From assembly GCA_003255025.1 (NCBI GenBank), contig QANY01012022.1, positions 992,001-1,056,000 of the forward strand: 64,000 bases of DNA, in the 5' to 3' direction. This document shows, piece after piece, positions 23,760 to 36,000 of this stretch. The notes under the pieces are model-generated. The model was not told the DNA's origin. It saw nothing but the letters and a program-made list of their open reading frames with translations, and made no database searches. Made by a program: the position numbers and the translations under genes. Each line of letters begins with the position of its first letter. Position 1 is the first letter of the stretch. The stretch comes from Datisca glomerata (Eukaryota > Streptophyta > Magnoliopsida > Cucurbitales > Datiscaceae).

Positions 23760-26700
23760 CTAGTATTGGTAGCTAGCCGCTAAAATATTTGATCTCTGCA
23801 TGAAACATTAAAGCTAAGATCACAAGCTTGAGTAACAACTAACCAAACATAACTAGAAAAGGAACAATTAAAAAATAAATGGTCTCTACACTCAATAAAA
23901 TTACAACACAAAATACATTTAGAATAAGTAGAAATGCCCCCATTTAACCATCTTGTCCTTTGTAGTGAGTCTATTTCTATAGGAAAGCCACCCAATGAAG
24001 TTGTGCTTTAAGATATTACAGGAAACCAAACAAATGCAACCCATATAACCTTAAGAGCATCCTGTATCAAAAAATAGTAAGTAAAGGTAGTAGAGAACCT
24101 TCCATTTAATAGAGGCTGTAAGGGAATGAGGCATACTGGCAGAAGCTTCCTTGATGGAGATTAGAGTAGCAGAGTTAGTGATAGGTCAAAGCCAGCTACC
24201 ATCCCTAATAACCATACTCACCCTAGTGTCCACACCCTAGCTAATGTCAAAGGTCAAACTCTTCCTAAATCTATTCAGAAACACACCAAGCTTGTACCAA
24301 GGATCACCCTAGAGGGATGTATGCAAGCCATCCCCAATCCTAGCATAACACCAATCAGTAAACTAATCCTTAACCTTGAGGAGCTTTCTATAAACCCAAG
24401 TGCAGTCAGTAGACACCCTTATAGTGAAGATGGTACCATTCTTTATAAGGTGAGTGCAACACCATTTGCTCCAAATGGAGCCAGTGGGGTTAGTGATGAG
24501 ATACCATAAGTGTTTGGCAGTGGCAACTGTATTCCAAGTGACCAATTCCTTAAGTCCCAACCCCCACTCTCCTTAGGCTGACAAACATCCATCCAACTAA
24601 CTTTAGAACAGGTGTGCCTCATAGAGTTGCCTGACCATAAGTACTTGCTGAAGATGAACTGAATGTCCCTAAGAACCCTTTTATGACAAACAAAAATACC
24701 AGCCCAAAACCCTTGGATAGCCATAATCATAGACTGGACAAGTTGTAGCCTGCCAATAGAGGAGAGGTGCTTGGCTTCCCAAACCTTAATTCTGCTGTCA
24801 ATCGTGTCAACCAATTTAGCACAATCATTCTTTCCACGTTTTGTAGACACTAGAGGCATACCAAGGCACCTAACAGGGAATTACCCACACTAGAAGCCCA
24901 GCAACTCAAAACACTTAAGCTTTAGGTGCTCAGAAACCCTTAAGAAGAAAACCTGGCTTTTAGCAGGGTTTGGCTTTAGGCTTGACATCAAGTGAAATAA
25001 CTCAAGACACTTCTTAATCAACCTTGTAGTTTGAGAAAATAAGGTCATTAGAAAAATATAGGTTGCCAATGCTGAGATCCTTGCATCTCCAATGGATCTG
25101 GAAGCCAGAAATGGTGGAGGTATGTTAGAGCAAGCCTGTAATAGCCTCCATAAAAAAGATAAATAAATAAAGGGAGATGGGGTCCCCTTACCTCAGCCCT
25201 CTAGCACCCTTAAAGTATCCACACATCTCACAATTGATGTTGATAGAGAATGAGGTAGTAGAGATATAAACCATGATCCATTTGTAGAAGAGAGAGGGAA
25301 TCCCAATGTAATCCAAGGCATGAGCAACAAACTCTCAGCTAACATAATCATAGCCTTCATAAGATCAACTTTAGGGGTACATTTAGCAATATTGTAGCTT
25401 TTATGATAGTTCATGATAAGCTCCTAAGAGAGAAAGATGTTGTTAGCAATTCTCCTATCAGAGACAAAAGCACCCTGGTCATGGCTAATAATAGAAGGGA
25501 GGACACACTTTAGCCTATTAGCAAGAATCTTGGAAATACACTTATAGAGCATATGACAACAAGAAATAGGCCTGAAGTCATTCACTGTTTGAGGTTGACC
25601 GACCTTAGGAACAAGAGAAATGATTATAGTTGATCAGGTTCAGAGAAGCATTGTTGTTAAAGAAGTCCAGAATTTCCCTGCAGACATCGACTTCTACCAC
25701 ATTCCATACTTTCTTGAAGAAAATAGAAGTAAACCCATCTGACCCATGAATCTTTACATCATTGCAGGAGTGAAAAGCTTCATGGATCATAAACTTAGTG
25801 ATAAGAATGTAGACATTGGTAGCTTGCATCAGATTAACCTTTCTTGGGTAAGCTAACTAGATGACCCTCCAATCAACATTGTGAGCATTGCTTTGAGTGC
25901 CCAGTAGGTCAACATAATGCTACACTATCATCCTCTTAATATCATCCCTGGTAATAGAGTTACCATTTTCATCCTACAACTATACAATCCTAGCTCTAAT
26001 TTTGTTCGTCTTAACCAGCTTATGGAAGTAAGCAATATTGTTGTCCCACAAACTAACCCGTTGAGCTCTGGATTTCTATATAAGAAAGCTCTCCTCAGCC
26101 TACCTGAGAGAGATAAAGTCCAGGAAAAGAACCTTTTCAATTTCCTGCAGATCACTGTAAAAAAAGGTTTGGATAATAACTCAGTTTGGGCCTGCTCAAG
26201 ATTGATTCTAGCCTCAGCAACTCTAGCAAAGATACTGGAATAAAAGGACCTATTGAGATCTTTAAGAGTTAACTCAATGAGCTTGAATTTCTTAAATAGC
26301 CTATACATAGGAGAGCCATACACACTAGAAGCCTAGGCCTACTGACTAAGGTAAGAATTCATCACTCTCAGCAGAAAAATAAAAAAAACTTAAATGTAGT
26401 AAGAGCCTTTGTAAAGACTAAGTTGATCTTCAGGATAGCAGGGCAGTGGTCAGAGATACTAGGGGGAAATAGATTATAAGAGTCCGGATAAGACCTAATC
26501 CAAGCCTCATTAACCATAACCCTATCAATTTTATTCATGATAGTAGTCAGACCATCCCTTTTATTAGTCCAGGTATACTTACACCCCCAGAGCACAAATC
26601 TTCTACCTCAAGGTTATCAGTACAAACCATAAAGTCTATAGTGCCCTCATCCCCCAACCTACTTAGAGGGGTGTTTAACAACATTAAAATCTCCTAATAG

Positions 26701-27110
26701 GGTCCAAGACTGATCCTAAATAGCAAAGTTGAAGCAACACACACTCTAGCATAGGACACTCTAGTGCAATTATCTGTTATAGTATCAATAACAAATGGAT
26801 GCCAACAACACTTGTTATTCTACTCGGGTCTTCCCCATTCCACAATTCTAAAAGGACTCCCTAAAACTTGATCCAAATAGGAATGGATTACATAGCCTCT
26901 TTAGTAAGTTTCATGTTCTCATGCCAAGCCTTCACCATAACAAGATGTAGTAGTGATAGAAGCAAGCTTGAAGAAGTAGAACCCATAGTCACAAGATGCC
27001 AAGGTCCCTCATCGATAATGGAATCTCTCTATTCAATAGAAGCAGACTTGAAGAAGTAGAACCTAGAGTCAGTAGCTAACACATGTTGTAATCCCCTGTT
27101 ACCTCATAGC
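23760..27110 (-). pseudogene. LINE ORF2 remnant: endonuclease, reverse transcriptase, zinc-binding end
   Basis: ORF2 would nick target DNA and prime reverse transcription. In order on the minus strand: endonuclease end near 26368-26595 (CKYTWTNKRDGLTTIMNKID, then DHCPAILKI); a linker at 25928-26323; reverse transcriptase start near 25605-25829 (IHGSDGFTSIFFKKVWNVV); a catalytic box at 25044-25055 that reads FSND where FADD is expected; the later block 24443-24859 (PLVSTKRGKNDC, then LSSIGRLQLVQSMI); and a zf-RVT end at 23780-23995 (CILCCNFIECRDHLFFNCSF). The Asp-to-Asn change plus many stops make it inactive. Confidence 0.85.
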
Positions 27111-28800
27111 AGATAGGCAGCATGATTGACCATTGGGAAAAGGAGTCTTCTGTCAATGAAGTATCCAACCATGCTAGAATTCCAAGCTTTCTTAGCTTTT
27201 ACAATTATATCAGCATGCGCATTTACTTGGGTAGACTTTCCTTTGGTTACAGGCTCAACATAAGAGAGACATTTTGGTTGGCTTCCATCGTTTGACATTC
27301 TCATCCCATGAGTGCTTTCATGGACCAGCTTTAAGCTCATTGCATGGCTCGAGCCATTAGCCAGAGGATTGGTTACAGTATCAGTAACTGCTCTAGGGGA
27401 CTCTTCTACATGGACACTATTCACTGACTTGAGGTGGCTATTGTAGACCCTATTTTTCTTGGGGCTCAGTGAAAATTGGTGGGTTTTGTTACCAAGGTGT
27501 GTAGGATCACGTTTATCCAAAGAGGGGACAAACGTACCTCTTGAGGAGATAGGGGCAGTTTTACCAAAAGGTGACTTTTGTCTCTTTGTTCAAGGCTTTC
27601 ACTCATGTCAACCACTACATCAATGCCAACATCATCTTCTACCTCTAACTCCAGGGTTTCAACCACCATGTTAGAGGTAACAACCACCATAATTGAGCTT
27701 GAAGCTCCAAGGCTAGAAGCCTACTTTTCAATCCATAGTCTTGCTGCCTCCTTCTCTAGCCTTGTTTGGTAGTAAGTACTGGACGATACTAAAAACTTGA
27801 CAATACTATTTTAGTGTTATCTTCGTTCGGCTTGATAGTTTATCTGGAGTAACTAATACGATGAGACTAAATAGTACTCCTATCATCGTATTATCTAGTA
27901 CGATCCCCATCATTAAGACTGGGCGGGACTAAGAGACAGAAAGTTATTTCAAATTCGTCTACTAATAAAAATGAAAGAATTTTTTACTTATGAAATTTTA
28001 ATGTGATGATGTCATGCTAGGATTTTTAGGGTTTGAATTTTATTTTGATATATTTTTTTTCACATATTTAGATAATATTCACATTTTATTTAATAATTGA
28101 ATGCATCTATTAATATTATTTATGTATATTTTCAAGAAATTGAATGCATTATCTACTTGAAAATATTAAATATTTTTGTTTGTGAACGAAAATACAAAAT
28201 AACATGTAGCTTCATGAATAGATGATAAAAGATAATTTTATAATCTAGTACTATCATGTACCAAATTATACAAGTAGTATAATTTTTTACCGATATAGCA
28301 CCAAGCATTGGACTACACCATTTAATCTAATACAATATAGTTAGTCCAATCTGATAGATTTAGTTTAGTATAATACTATCCAAAACTATCATGACTGCCA
28401 AACGAAGCCTCTGTTTCCTAGCACATTATGAATAGTGCATTCAGGCTGGTATTTCAACATGATCTCGAGATTCCTCACAATTTTTTCTCTAGCTAAAGTC
28501 ATCTCATCAGAAACTTTCTTAACATTACAATCCATAAAACCATCTTCTACACTAACCTCGGGGAGTTCCTCCTCTACAATGAGGTTGTCTCTACCATATT
28601 GGTCTTTAGAGCCCTCTCCCAAAGGTAGGACTTTGACATTGCCTTCCCATAACTCAACACCACCAGTTGTGCCTTTAAAAGCAAGACCTCAATTTAGACA
28701 AAGGACCAATCCCTAAGATAAAGCATCCAATCCAATACAACATCTAGTAGGCTTCCCTCCTCAACACCATTATTGTCATTAAGATTTACCATAAGGAATG
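27104..28800 (-). pseudogene. LINE ORF1 remnant, interrupted by a MITE-like insert
   Basis: ORF1 would encode an RNA-binding protein. Minus-strand pieces are 28389-28622 (ending CTIHNVLGNRG) and 27104-27690. The first piece runs into FVWQS and a stop that come from the insert; resuming after the insert gives LEKEAARLWIEK. No zinc knuckle is clearly visible. Assignment rests mainly on position upstream of ORF2. Confidence 0.6.
27762..28405. mobile_element. MITE-like non-autonomous element inside LINE ORF1
   Basis: The left end TTGTTTGGTAGT (27762) and the right end ACTGCCAAACGA (to 28405) are inverted repeats with two mismatches in 12. AGCC(T) flanks both sides (27758-27762 and 28406-28410), a probable 4-5-bp target duplication. 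The 644-bp interior is AT-rich with no coding sequence. The superfamily is uncertain. Confidence 0.7.
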
Positions 28801-28904
28801 CTCCATCTTAGGAGGGGAAGAGCAAAAGAAAAAACTCTAAACACTAACAATCGCCTAGAGAGAGACACTCTCACTTAGAGAGAGACGCGCATTAACAAAG
28901 TAAT

Positions 28905-29345
28905 CGTTAAAATTTACATGATCTAACTCTATTTTTAAGAGAATGGAAATAGATGAAGCTTAACATGACCAGGGGAGAAATTCTCATACTTAAAAATCTC
29001 ACACAGAACATAGAAATCATTTAAATGATTGTATGACACTTCATCATCCAAACAAGATAGGAGACAATTAATGACACTAGGTTTCAATTCAAAGCTCCTA
29101 GCGGCTACTTGTGGATATTGAATGCATGACATGTTCACATTAGCTAATAGACAAAAGTAATCTCAGAAATAGTTTTCCCTACTCATTCTACATCTTCAGC
29201 CATTCTAGCGAACACTTTATCCTTAATAACTATTTGATTTGATACTTAAATGAAATTTCATTTTCTTCTACGAAAGGTTCTCTCAATCTCACTATCTATA
29301 GGTTCTAAATTAGGTATTAGAGACTTATGACCATGCATACAATTT
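28905..29345 (-). pseudogene. Athila-like gag, N-terminal part (upstream of LINE)
   Basis: The minus-strand frame 28935-29138 reads ARSFELKPSVINCLLSC, then NHLNDFYVLCEIFKYENFS and HVKLHLFPFS. This follows the gag pattern FELKP..I....HL..F...C......D...LRLFPFSL. Upstream, near 29260-29330, SLIPNLEPIDSEIERTF resembles the gag N-terminus. It stops at LFPFS, next to the LINE, and the gag text resumes at 23.42 kb. Confidence 0.8.
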
Positions 29346-32300
29346 TTTTTCCTTTTCTTTAATTTAAAAAAAAAAGAAAAACAAAATAGTAAACAAACTA
29401 AAGTAAACAAAAATAAAGCTTGGTGGCTTTGCTATAACAACTACTACAAAAACTTAACTAAGCTCAAACCTGTCACGTGATATTGTTGTCTTTTGGGTGA
29501 GAAAGCGTCAAGAAGCTGACATTGGCATGACTTGTCATAGAGGCGTATGGACGAATGAATAAATGAATGTTTAGTCTCTTTTTAAATACGAATTGACAAT
29601 CCTTGTGAGACAAGTTAGTTTCGGAGAACTCAATAAATTGAATTCATATAGTTGATTTAGTTTCCACACTTGTATCTTAGTGAAAATAAGTTTGAATTAT
29701 ATTTTTTCATTCTTCTTAAATTTATAACGTAATTTTTACAAATTTTTTTTATGAACTCCCATGACTTGATTATTCCCACATCATTCACCTAGTCATAAAT
29801 TAGGAATGGGGTGTCTAACTATCTACTAGTTATAATTAATTGAAAATGTGAGAAAAAATTTAAAAGAAAAAATTATTTGCTTGTTAAGTAAAACGTGAAC
29901 AGTTTATTTGCACGTAATTACTTGAACACTCTTATGTAACTTAGAACACATTAAACGAGTAAATTGTACAATTAATATTGTAAATACACATATTCTCTAA
30001 TTTCCGTATAAATTATCACTTAAAGCATGTTGATTCGAACGATAAAGATGGTTTGACTAGGGACGGGCTCAGAAATTTCCTATCGGAGCCAGCTTTTAGT
30101 ATAAAAATTGAATATTTTTAGTATACTTTATGTTATGCATTAAAAAATCACAATATGGTGTTTATGGCGTGCAACCATTATTATAGTTCAATTATGTCAA
30201 ACTGCGATTAAAATTATGCTCGACGGCTCTTCATCTATAATAATATAATAATAATAATATATTAAAAGTGTTAAGATAATGAAAATTTTAAAAAAATTTA
30301 AATAACTATCAAGATATTAATTCAATAATAAATTTTAAGTATTTATTNATTACGGGTTCACTTAATAAAATTAAACAAAAATATTTTAACTAAACTTTTT
30401 AATATTAATTATTACCTTTTATTAATTAATAATAAATTAAGATAACTTTTAAAGTTACTGTGTTTATTAATTTATTAACTTTGAATTTTGATCTCTCAGT
30501 CTTTTCATACTTCTGACAAAATAAAATATTTCTTTTTTATTCTGATCTGCACGTATTTTAACACGAAAAAACTAGTCAATCTAATTTTATTAACTTATCA
30601 CCAGTTTAATAGTTTCATCTACTATAAATAGTATTAAAGCATTCGACACAGAAATATTATACGTATTAAACTATTATATCACGTGCAATGCAAGTAGAAA
30701 ATGACTAGTATATTAAGATTTAGCTTAAACAAAAAATTTCAATCTTTTAATGTAAACAATCTAGTGTTCTACTAGAGAATTATTGTTCATGGGGTCTTTT
30801 TAATAAACTAGTCGACACGTACGTGCTTCCCACGTATTCAACCAATTTAACTATACATATAATTTTAAATTAATATTAACATTGAAATAAATACACCATT
30901 ATCTTTAAAATTTATTCTACATCTAAACTAAAAGTGAAGTAGTAATAATAATAGCTTGTTTATGATATTAATATTTTAGTGCAATTTGAATAATATAGAA
31001 AATAGTTTTATTTTACCAACATGTCATATTCTTAATAAATTATTGTATCATATTAAGAGATAGTTTCTCTTATTCAAAATTTATTAATGATTTCTATATG
31101 ATAAACCTAAGCTTTCTCAATTGATGAAACCTAGTCCAGTGAATTAAATTAGTGTTTAGTGATAAATATAGACTTCTTCAGACGATAAGTCACAACTCAT
31201 TGGAATAAGAAAGTATAATGTAATTTATAAATTTGAAGTATAAAAAGAACTAAATGCAATTCAAAAGTAATAATCTAAAGGTAAGTTAAAATAATGAAAA
31301 TACAAAATGTAATGAGTGAAATTTTAGGGACTTTACAGGGAAGTAGAATCATATGAGCATTAGAGATAAATTTTTATTCTTTCTTGTGCAAGTAATAATG
31401 AATGAAAAATTATAGTAATGATTTAAAAATGATAGGAAAGATAAATTTATTTTTATTTTTATGAAGATGAATCTTAATTAGCTTGATAGGAAACCTGTAA
31501 AACCTAGCATATTAATTGAGTGACAAGTAAGATAATTTAAGATGTTAATAAGGACATAATCACCTTAAAATGTTTCTATAAATTATAGATAAGAACATAA
31601 TCATTCAAAAATATTTCTCAAAGTTTGGTGCTTTGACAATAAATGCTTATGATCAATGGCAGAGTTAAAAATTATAAATTAAGGGCAATATGTAATATAA
31701 TTATAAATGGATATGTGTAATTGACTAAGTAAAATTTATATAAACAATATATTTATTCATATTTTGTTGTAGTGAATATATTAGGAGTATAAATTATTTA
31801 AACCTATGATCTAATAATATTTCATAATTAAGTATGTTAAAATTCTTATATGTATTAGTTTGAAAAAAAATCTTATAACTTGATATGATATATATAAATA
31901 CATTTGAAATAGCTTCAAGGGTGAAAAGTATGATGTTTCTTCGAAGAGTTTCGAAGTTTAAATTCACAAAATTTACATGTTAGCAACATTGTTCACAATT
32001 TTTTTTGGTAAAAAACATCGTTCACAATTTCAGTTTCCGTGTAAAAGAAAATTTAGGCTTGTAATGCCTTATGCCATACCCGAATTGTAATAAAGATTTA
32101 ATTAAGTTCAAATTGGAGCATATGAAAAGATTCTGTGTGTGAAATTGTTAGGGTAATTTTTTATATGAAAATGTTGGTTATTAAGTGCCAACATATGAAT
32201 TTATGCAATAAAAATAAAATCTTTTGCATAGGGCAAACCGATTGAGTTTGTTAGTTTAAAAATTGATCCGTTTGATTTTACATTTTATTTAGTTGATTCT

Positions 32301-32506
32301 ATATTACTATTCATATTTGTTTTATATTTATTACATATAGTTTTAGGAAATAGACTTTTAGTTGGATCATATATATGAATTTATTAAAAAGTCTTGATTG
32401 GAAGAATTTAAAATAATAAAAATATTTAAATTTTTGTTGATGCATTAATTAAATTATCTTAAGAATTAAATAGGTGAGATGCAATGGTTAATAATTTATT
32501 TATAGA
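29346..32506. other. AT-rich spacer, about 3.2 kb
   Basis: No gene, domain or RNA is recognised. The first few hundred bases may belong to the leader and LTR of the Athila-like element, but no matching LTR was found. The remainder is AT-rich with an unresolved base at 30348. Confidence 0.5.
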
Positions 32507-32880
32507 TGTACGGTTCTTAAGCCCCGTGGCCGCCATGTTGCCAGCCCTAGAACAATCAACAAATAAGAAACGAATCTCCAGCAAGTCAAATGAAGGACGA
32601 ACGATGGATGGAAATCGACAGGCAAGATTAAGCGGATCGCAAGGAATAAAATCAACATAATTAAGGAATATTCCTGGGCATAGAGTATCCTTAGGTTTTC
32701 AAAAATATGGCAACAAAATTAGAATGTTCTAGAATTTATTATAACTTATTTTCGTGTATAAACAAGAGGCCACTTAATCTCGAAAAATACACTGAATACA
32801 AATACAATCAAGGCATTTTTCTTTAGTTCTTTCTCTCTCATACTTTTACTTTCTTATTGTATTGTGAAAATAATATGCCG
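32507..32880 (+). repeat. 5' LTR of Tat-A
   Basis: It starts TGTACGGTTC and ends just before a primer-site-like TTAGTACTTTCATTGAC at 32881. Tat-B has TTTTGGTGCTTTCATTGAG at the corresponding place, which supports the boundary. Length is about 374 bp. Confidence 0.75.
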
Positions 32881-32930
32881 TTAGTACTTTCATTGACAAG
32901 TGTATCAAAAACTCAAGAGTGGGAAGTAAG

Positions 32931-34100
32931 ATGTGTAGGAGTAGATCAAACATAGGTCTCAATGATAAAAGCAAGGCATGTTATGTCGACCAGCCTAAAC
33001 CTTTACAGATTTAGGGAATGATACAAGCCATACTGACAAACTATGTTGGAGCAGATTGTATCTCTATAACAGGACGTCGCAAAAACATAGGCCAGAGTGA
33101 GAAAACCAACGGATGTTGTAGAACATGAGAATTTGGGAAACCGACATGTAGAATGATATGCTCAGATGGCTAGATGTATTAACCTAGACATAAGTCATAA
33201 CGCACAGCAGGAAGATATTGAGGTTCATTCTAAAGATAATAAGAAGGAAGCAAATGGGAAGAAATATGATGGAAATGCATAAATTGGGGAGTATGGGCAT
33301 AACTGATCTAGAATCACTCAAATGCTCGCCTTTATGCCCGCAGATACTCCCTAAACCAATCTCAAGGCAATTCATAGCCCTAAAGTTCAAGTGTTACGAA
33401 GGCAAGATATATCTAATGGTTCATGTGTTGGATGTTCCCGACCAGCCTAGACGGTAGCGCCCTAAAGTGATATCACTCTCTTCCACCATGTTCAATTGAT
33501 AACTTTAGTACTATGTCGTATATCTTTTTAGAACAGTACTCTACCTACCGCTCTGTCATGGAAGATTTGGAGTACACTCTAACAATCTCTATCAAGAAGG
33601 AGAATTGCTACTAGAATACACATACCATTTTAAAAGACAAGATGACTAAGGTGGAATATTGTGATGATCAAGTGGTGAGGGTAGCGTTCAGGCTGGGATT
33701 GGTCCCAAACTCTCCCCCTTTTGATAATTATGATGGTAGAAACATTCATGTGGCACACACATACATTTCTTCGAAAGAGGAGAAGAAATGCATTATGAAG
33801 CTGTCAAAATGGAGATCTAGGGAACAACAGACGAATGATCAAAGTTCTCTACATACCGCTCCATGATGGAAGATTTGGATTACCTTCTAACAATCTCTAT
33901 CAAGAAAGGATATTCGCTACGAGAATACATGCACCATGTCAAAGACGAGATGACTAAGGTGAAAAATTGTGACGATCGAGTGGTGAGACTGCTACGAATT
34001 AAAGACTATATTGAAGAATTGGTGAAATAGGGCTACCTCTAGCAATATGTGTTAAAAAAATTGAAACCAGTGACGGGAAGAGAGACTCAACACTAGGATA
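32931..34100 (+). pseudogene. Tat-A gag remnant, partly duplicated
   Basis: The start MCRSRSN at 32931 parallels MPRTRSN at 51303 in Tat-B. The open stretch 33218-33457 (SPLCPQILPKPI, then KFKCYEGK) is the gag N-terminal segment and aligns with LKILAAPVPKKF and KFICYEGKFD in Tat-B. The stretch 33642-33866 (VEYCDDQVVRVAFRLGL) matches the gag core. Part of the core repeats with a 308-bp offset (33537-33681 and 33845-33990), and a KDYIEELVK-GYL segment at about 34000 matches the gag tail before protease. Several stops are present. Confidence 0.75.
33537..33990 (+). repeat. Diverged direct duplication in Tat-A gag (offset 308 bp)
   Basis: CTAACAATCTCTATCAAGAA and GATGACTAAGGTG occur in both blocks; GTGGTGAG ends the similarity at 33679 and 33987. 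Similarity over about 145 bp is lower than for the other duplications here, so it is older. Confidence 0.75.
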
Positions 34101-34219
34101 AAGAGTTGCTGCAGATTGTTGATACAATTAATTTTTGATGGAATTGGAAGGTACCATGAGGAAGGAACACAAAGTGTACCATAAAAAAACCAACAAGGAG
34201 TGTATATTGGCAGTAGGAA

Positions 34220-34435
34220 AGCGCAACAAGAGATCATGATAGCCTGCCGCTCATTTTCGATGGCTTGGACTTTGTGGATCATGACATACATCATAATGAG
34301 GCTTTGGTGATTTCAATTCAAGTTGGGAACTATCTCTTAAGGAGAGTTTCAATCTATTATGGACATGTAGTTAATATCCTCCACCGATCAACAATTGAAA
34401 AAATGTCGATGGGAGACTGTAAGTTGTAACGACCA
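34220..34435 (+). pseudogene. Tat-A protease remnant, cut by Copia-2
   Basis: Plus-strand frames read LIFDGLDFVDHDIHHNEALV, then GNYLLRRVSI and EKMSMGD. This follows the Tat protease pattern of HNDALV..L.I.N...RRVLIDNGSSADIL, but the DNGSS active site is changed (YYGHV). Copia LTR sequence begins within a few bases after it. Confidence 0.65.
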
Positions 34436-34439
34436 CCAC

Positions 34440-35224
34440 GACCCTTAGTAGGGTTATATTATGGACACACAATGCCATGAGACATTGTGATAGGTTACGC
34501 CAACTCAGTGTTGTGTGGCACTGCAGTTGTGCACCATTATACAATGAGTCCCACTGTATTGGACAATTTGAAATTAAATATTAAATTTTAATTATCCCTA
34601 AATATATGATATGTCATTATCTAGAAAAGATACATATATTATTCTAATGGCCAGAGTTGATTTATGAGTTCATCAAGAATTGAAGAGAGAACATGGTTAG
34701 TGTTAGAGTAATTTTTCTATGTGATTAAAAGTTAGTCAAATCTCTAAAAGAATAGTCATCGCGTTCTTTTAAATAATCGTTTCAATCAAGTCATTCTCAG
34801 TAAACCTCTAGATCTCATGTGTTGAGTACATCTAGATATAGAAAAAGTGTCTTGTAATATTCTACGTACCCACACTCGTCCTAATACATTGCGAATTGAC
34901 TTGGAAGATCTTGGTGTGGATCTCAGAGTATACTGATCGTTGGAACGGTTTTGTGGGATGGAGAATCGATCAGTTTCACAAGGATGATTGATATAGACTA
35001 CAAGAGATATATGATTCCTAACTTTATATATTATAGATTTAACGTATAAATATATGATGGATCTTGACTGATTGAAAAAGAGTTTTCAAGAAAAAAAATT
35101 AGTTAGTTATCGTGGCGTTGAGCAAGTTTTGTTTTGTTAAAATATTCTATCTTTAGTAAAAGTTTTATTTTTAAATGGCCACGTGCCACACGCTTCTGCT
35201 TCTCACACGCCGCGATGACCAACA
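34440..35224 (+). repeat. Partial 5' LTR of Copia-2
   Basis: Similarity to the 3' LTR (about 41640-42060) begins around GTGGCACTGCAGTTGTGCAC. The end CCAACA precedes the primer site. The upstream 1.3-1.4 kb expected from the 3' LTR is missing. Confidence 0.75.
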
Positions 35225-35459
35225 AGTGGTATCAGACCAGTCTTTATATATTGATATGTGATGCGTGAGTTTTCTTGCATTATTCATATAATAAGAGGTA
35301 TCTATGAATGAATGGATGATTATGTTTTTCAATGTATGGAAAATAATGAATCACTAATTATATGGTGATTATTGGGTTAAGTTTTGTTCCTTTAATTTTT
35401 TCTTAGATCTTGTGTAAACCATTTTGAAGAGTAAAATTTTTTCTAATTTTATTTTGAAT

Positions 35460-36000
35460 ATTTATTGTAGTTATTCCGATCATGAGAAGATGAAGAACGC
35501 ATGAGATGAATTACAGAGGAAAAGGAAAAAAAATATGAATTATTTTAGAATTACGGCGCCGACACCGGAAATTAGATTTTTGGTGCTGGCACCGCCGATT
35601 AATGATTACCCACAATGTCACCGAAATTTACTGTTCTGGCGACGTCGCCAAAAAATTGGCTCCAGCGGCGGCGGCTGGCGGTGGTCGGTGACAGAAGGCG
35701 GTGATGGTGGTTGGTGGCCACTTTTGTCACATTTAAGGAAGTTTCGCACAAACCTTAATACCAACCAACCCTATCACTGTAGAGTTTTATGATAACTCTA
35801 AGTCCATCAATTATCCTTTTAAATTTTGAAATTAATTTTATTTTAAAATTAAGTATTAAGTATTAATTTTATTTTAAAATTAAGTGTTAAGTATTAATTT
35901 TATTTTAAAATTAAGTATTAAGTATTAATTTTATTAAAATTAGAAATTAATAGGTTGATTGGATTTGACCATATCAAATAAAGTATTTATTTGACTAAGT
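35460..36000 (+). other. Copia-2 leader: GC-rich block and 31-bp repeats
   Basis: A GC-rich block at about 35550-35720 (GGCGCCGACACCGGAAA, GCGGCGGCGGCTGGCGG) has a homologue in Copia-4 at about 56465-56610. At 35831-35942 the unit ATTAATTTTATTTTAAAATT plus AAGTATTAAGT (31 bp) occurs about 3.5 times; Copia-4 has about one. No coding sequence is recognised. Confidence 0.7.

Larger units (their letters stand above)
23430..28904 (-). mobile_element. LINE (non-LTR retrotransposon) inserted in Athila gag
   Basis: Minus-strand ORF1 and ORF2 fragments run from 28.8 kb down to 23.78 kb. The 3' end lies near 23430, where a T-rich stretch on the plus strand (TTTTCTTTTCTGTTTT) may be a decayed poly(A) tail. 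The interrupted gag on both sides shows the insertion. I could not confirm an exact target-site duplication. About 4.8 kb is LINE once the internal insert is removed. Confidence 0.8.
19130..29345 (-). mobile_element. Athila-like Ty3/gypsy element, split by a LINE
   Basis: Minus-strand fragments run gag (29345 to 28905, then 23425 to about 21970), protease, reverse transcriptase, RNase H and integrase (down to about 19140), the gypsy order. The catalytic box is FMDDF instead of YVDD, as I recall for Athila reverse transcriptases. About 5.5 kb in the middle of gag is foreign LINE sequence. I could not identify its LTRs: nothing near 17.7-19.1 kb clearly matches 29.4-30.7 kb. Confidence 0.8.

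Noticed and set aside
25917..26243. Plus-strand 108-codon gene
   Set aside because: It is the opposite-strand shadow of LINE ORF2, which has the recognisable sequence.
35535..35792. Captured host gene in the Copia-2 leader
   Set aside because: The 85-codon frame is not kept in Copia-4 and has no recognisable domain.
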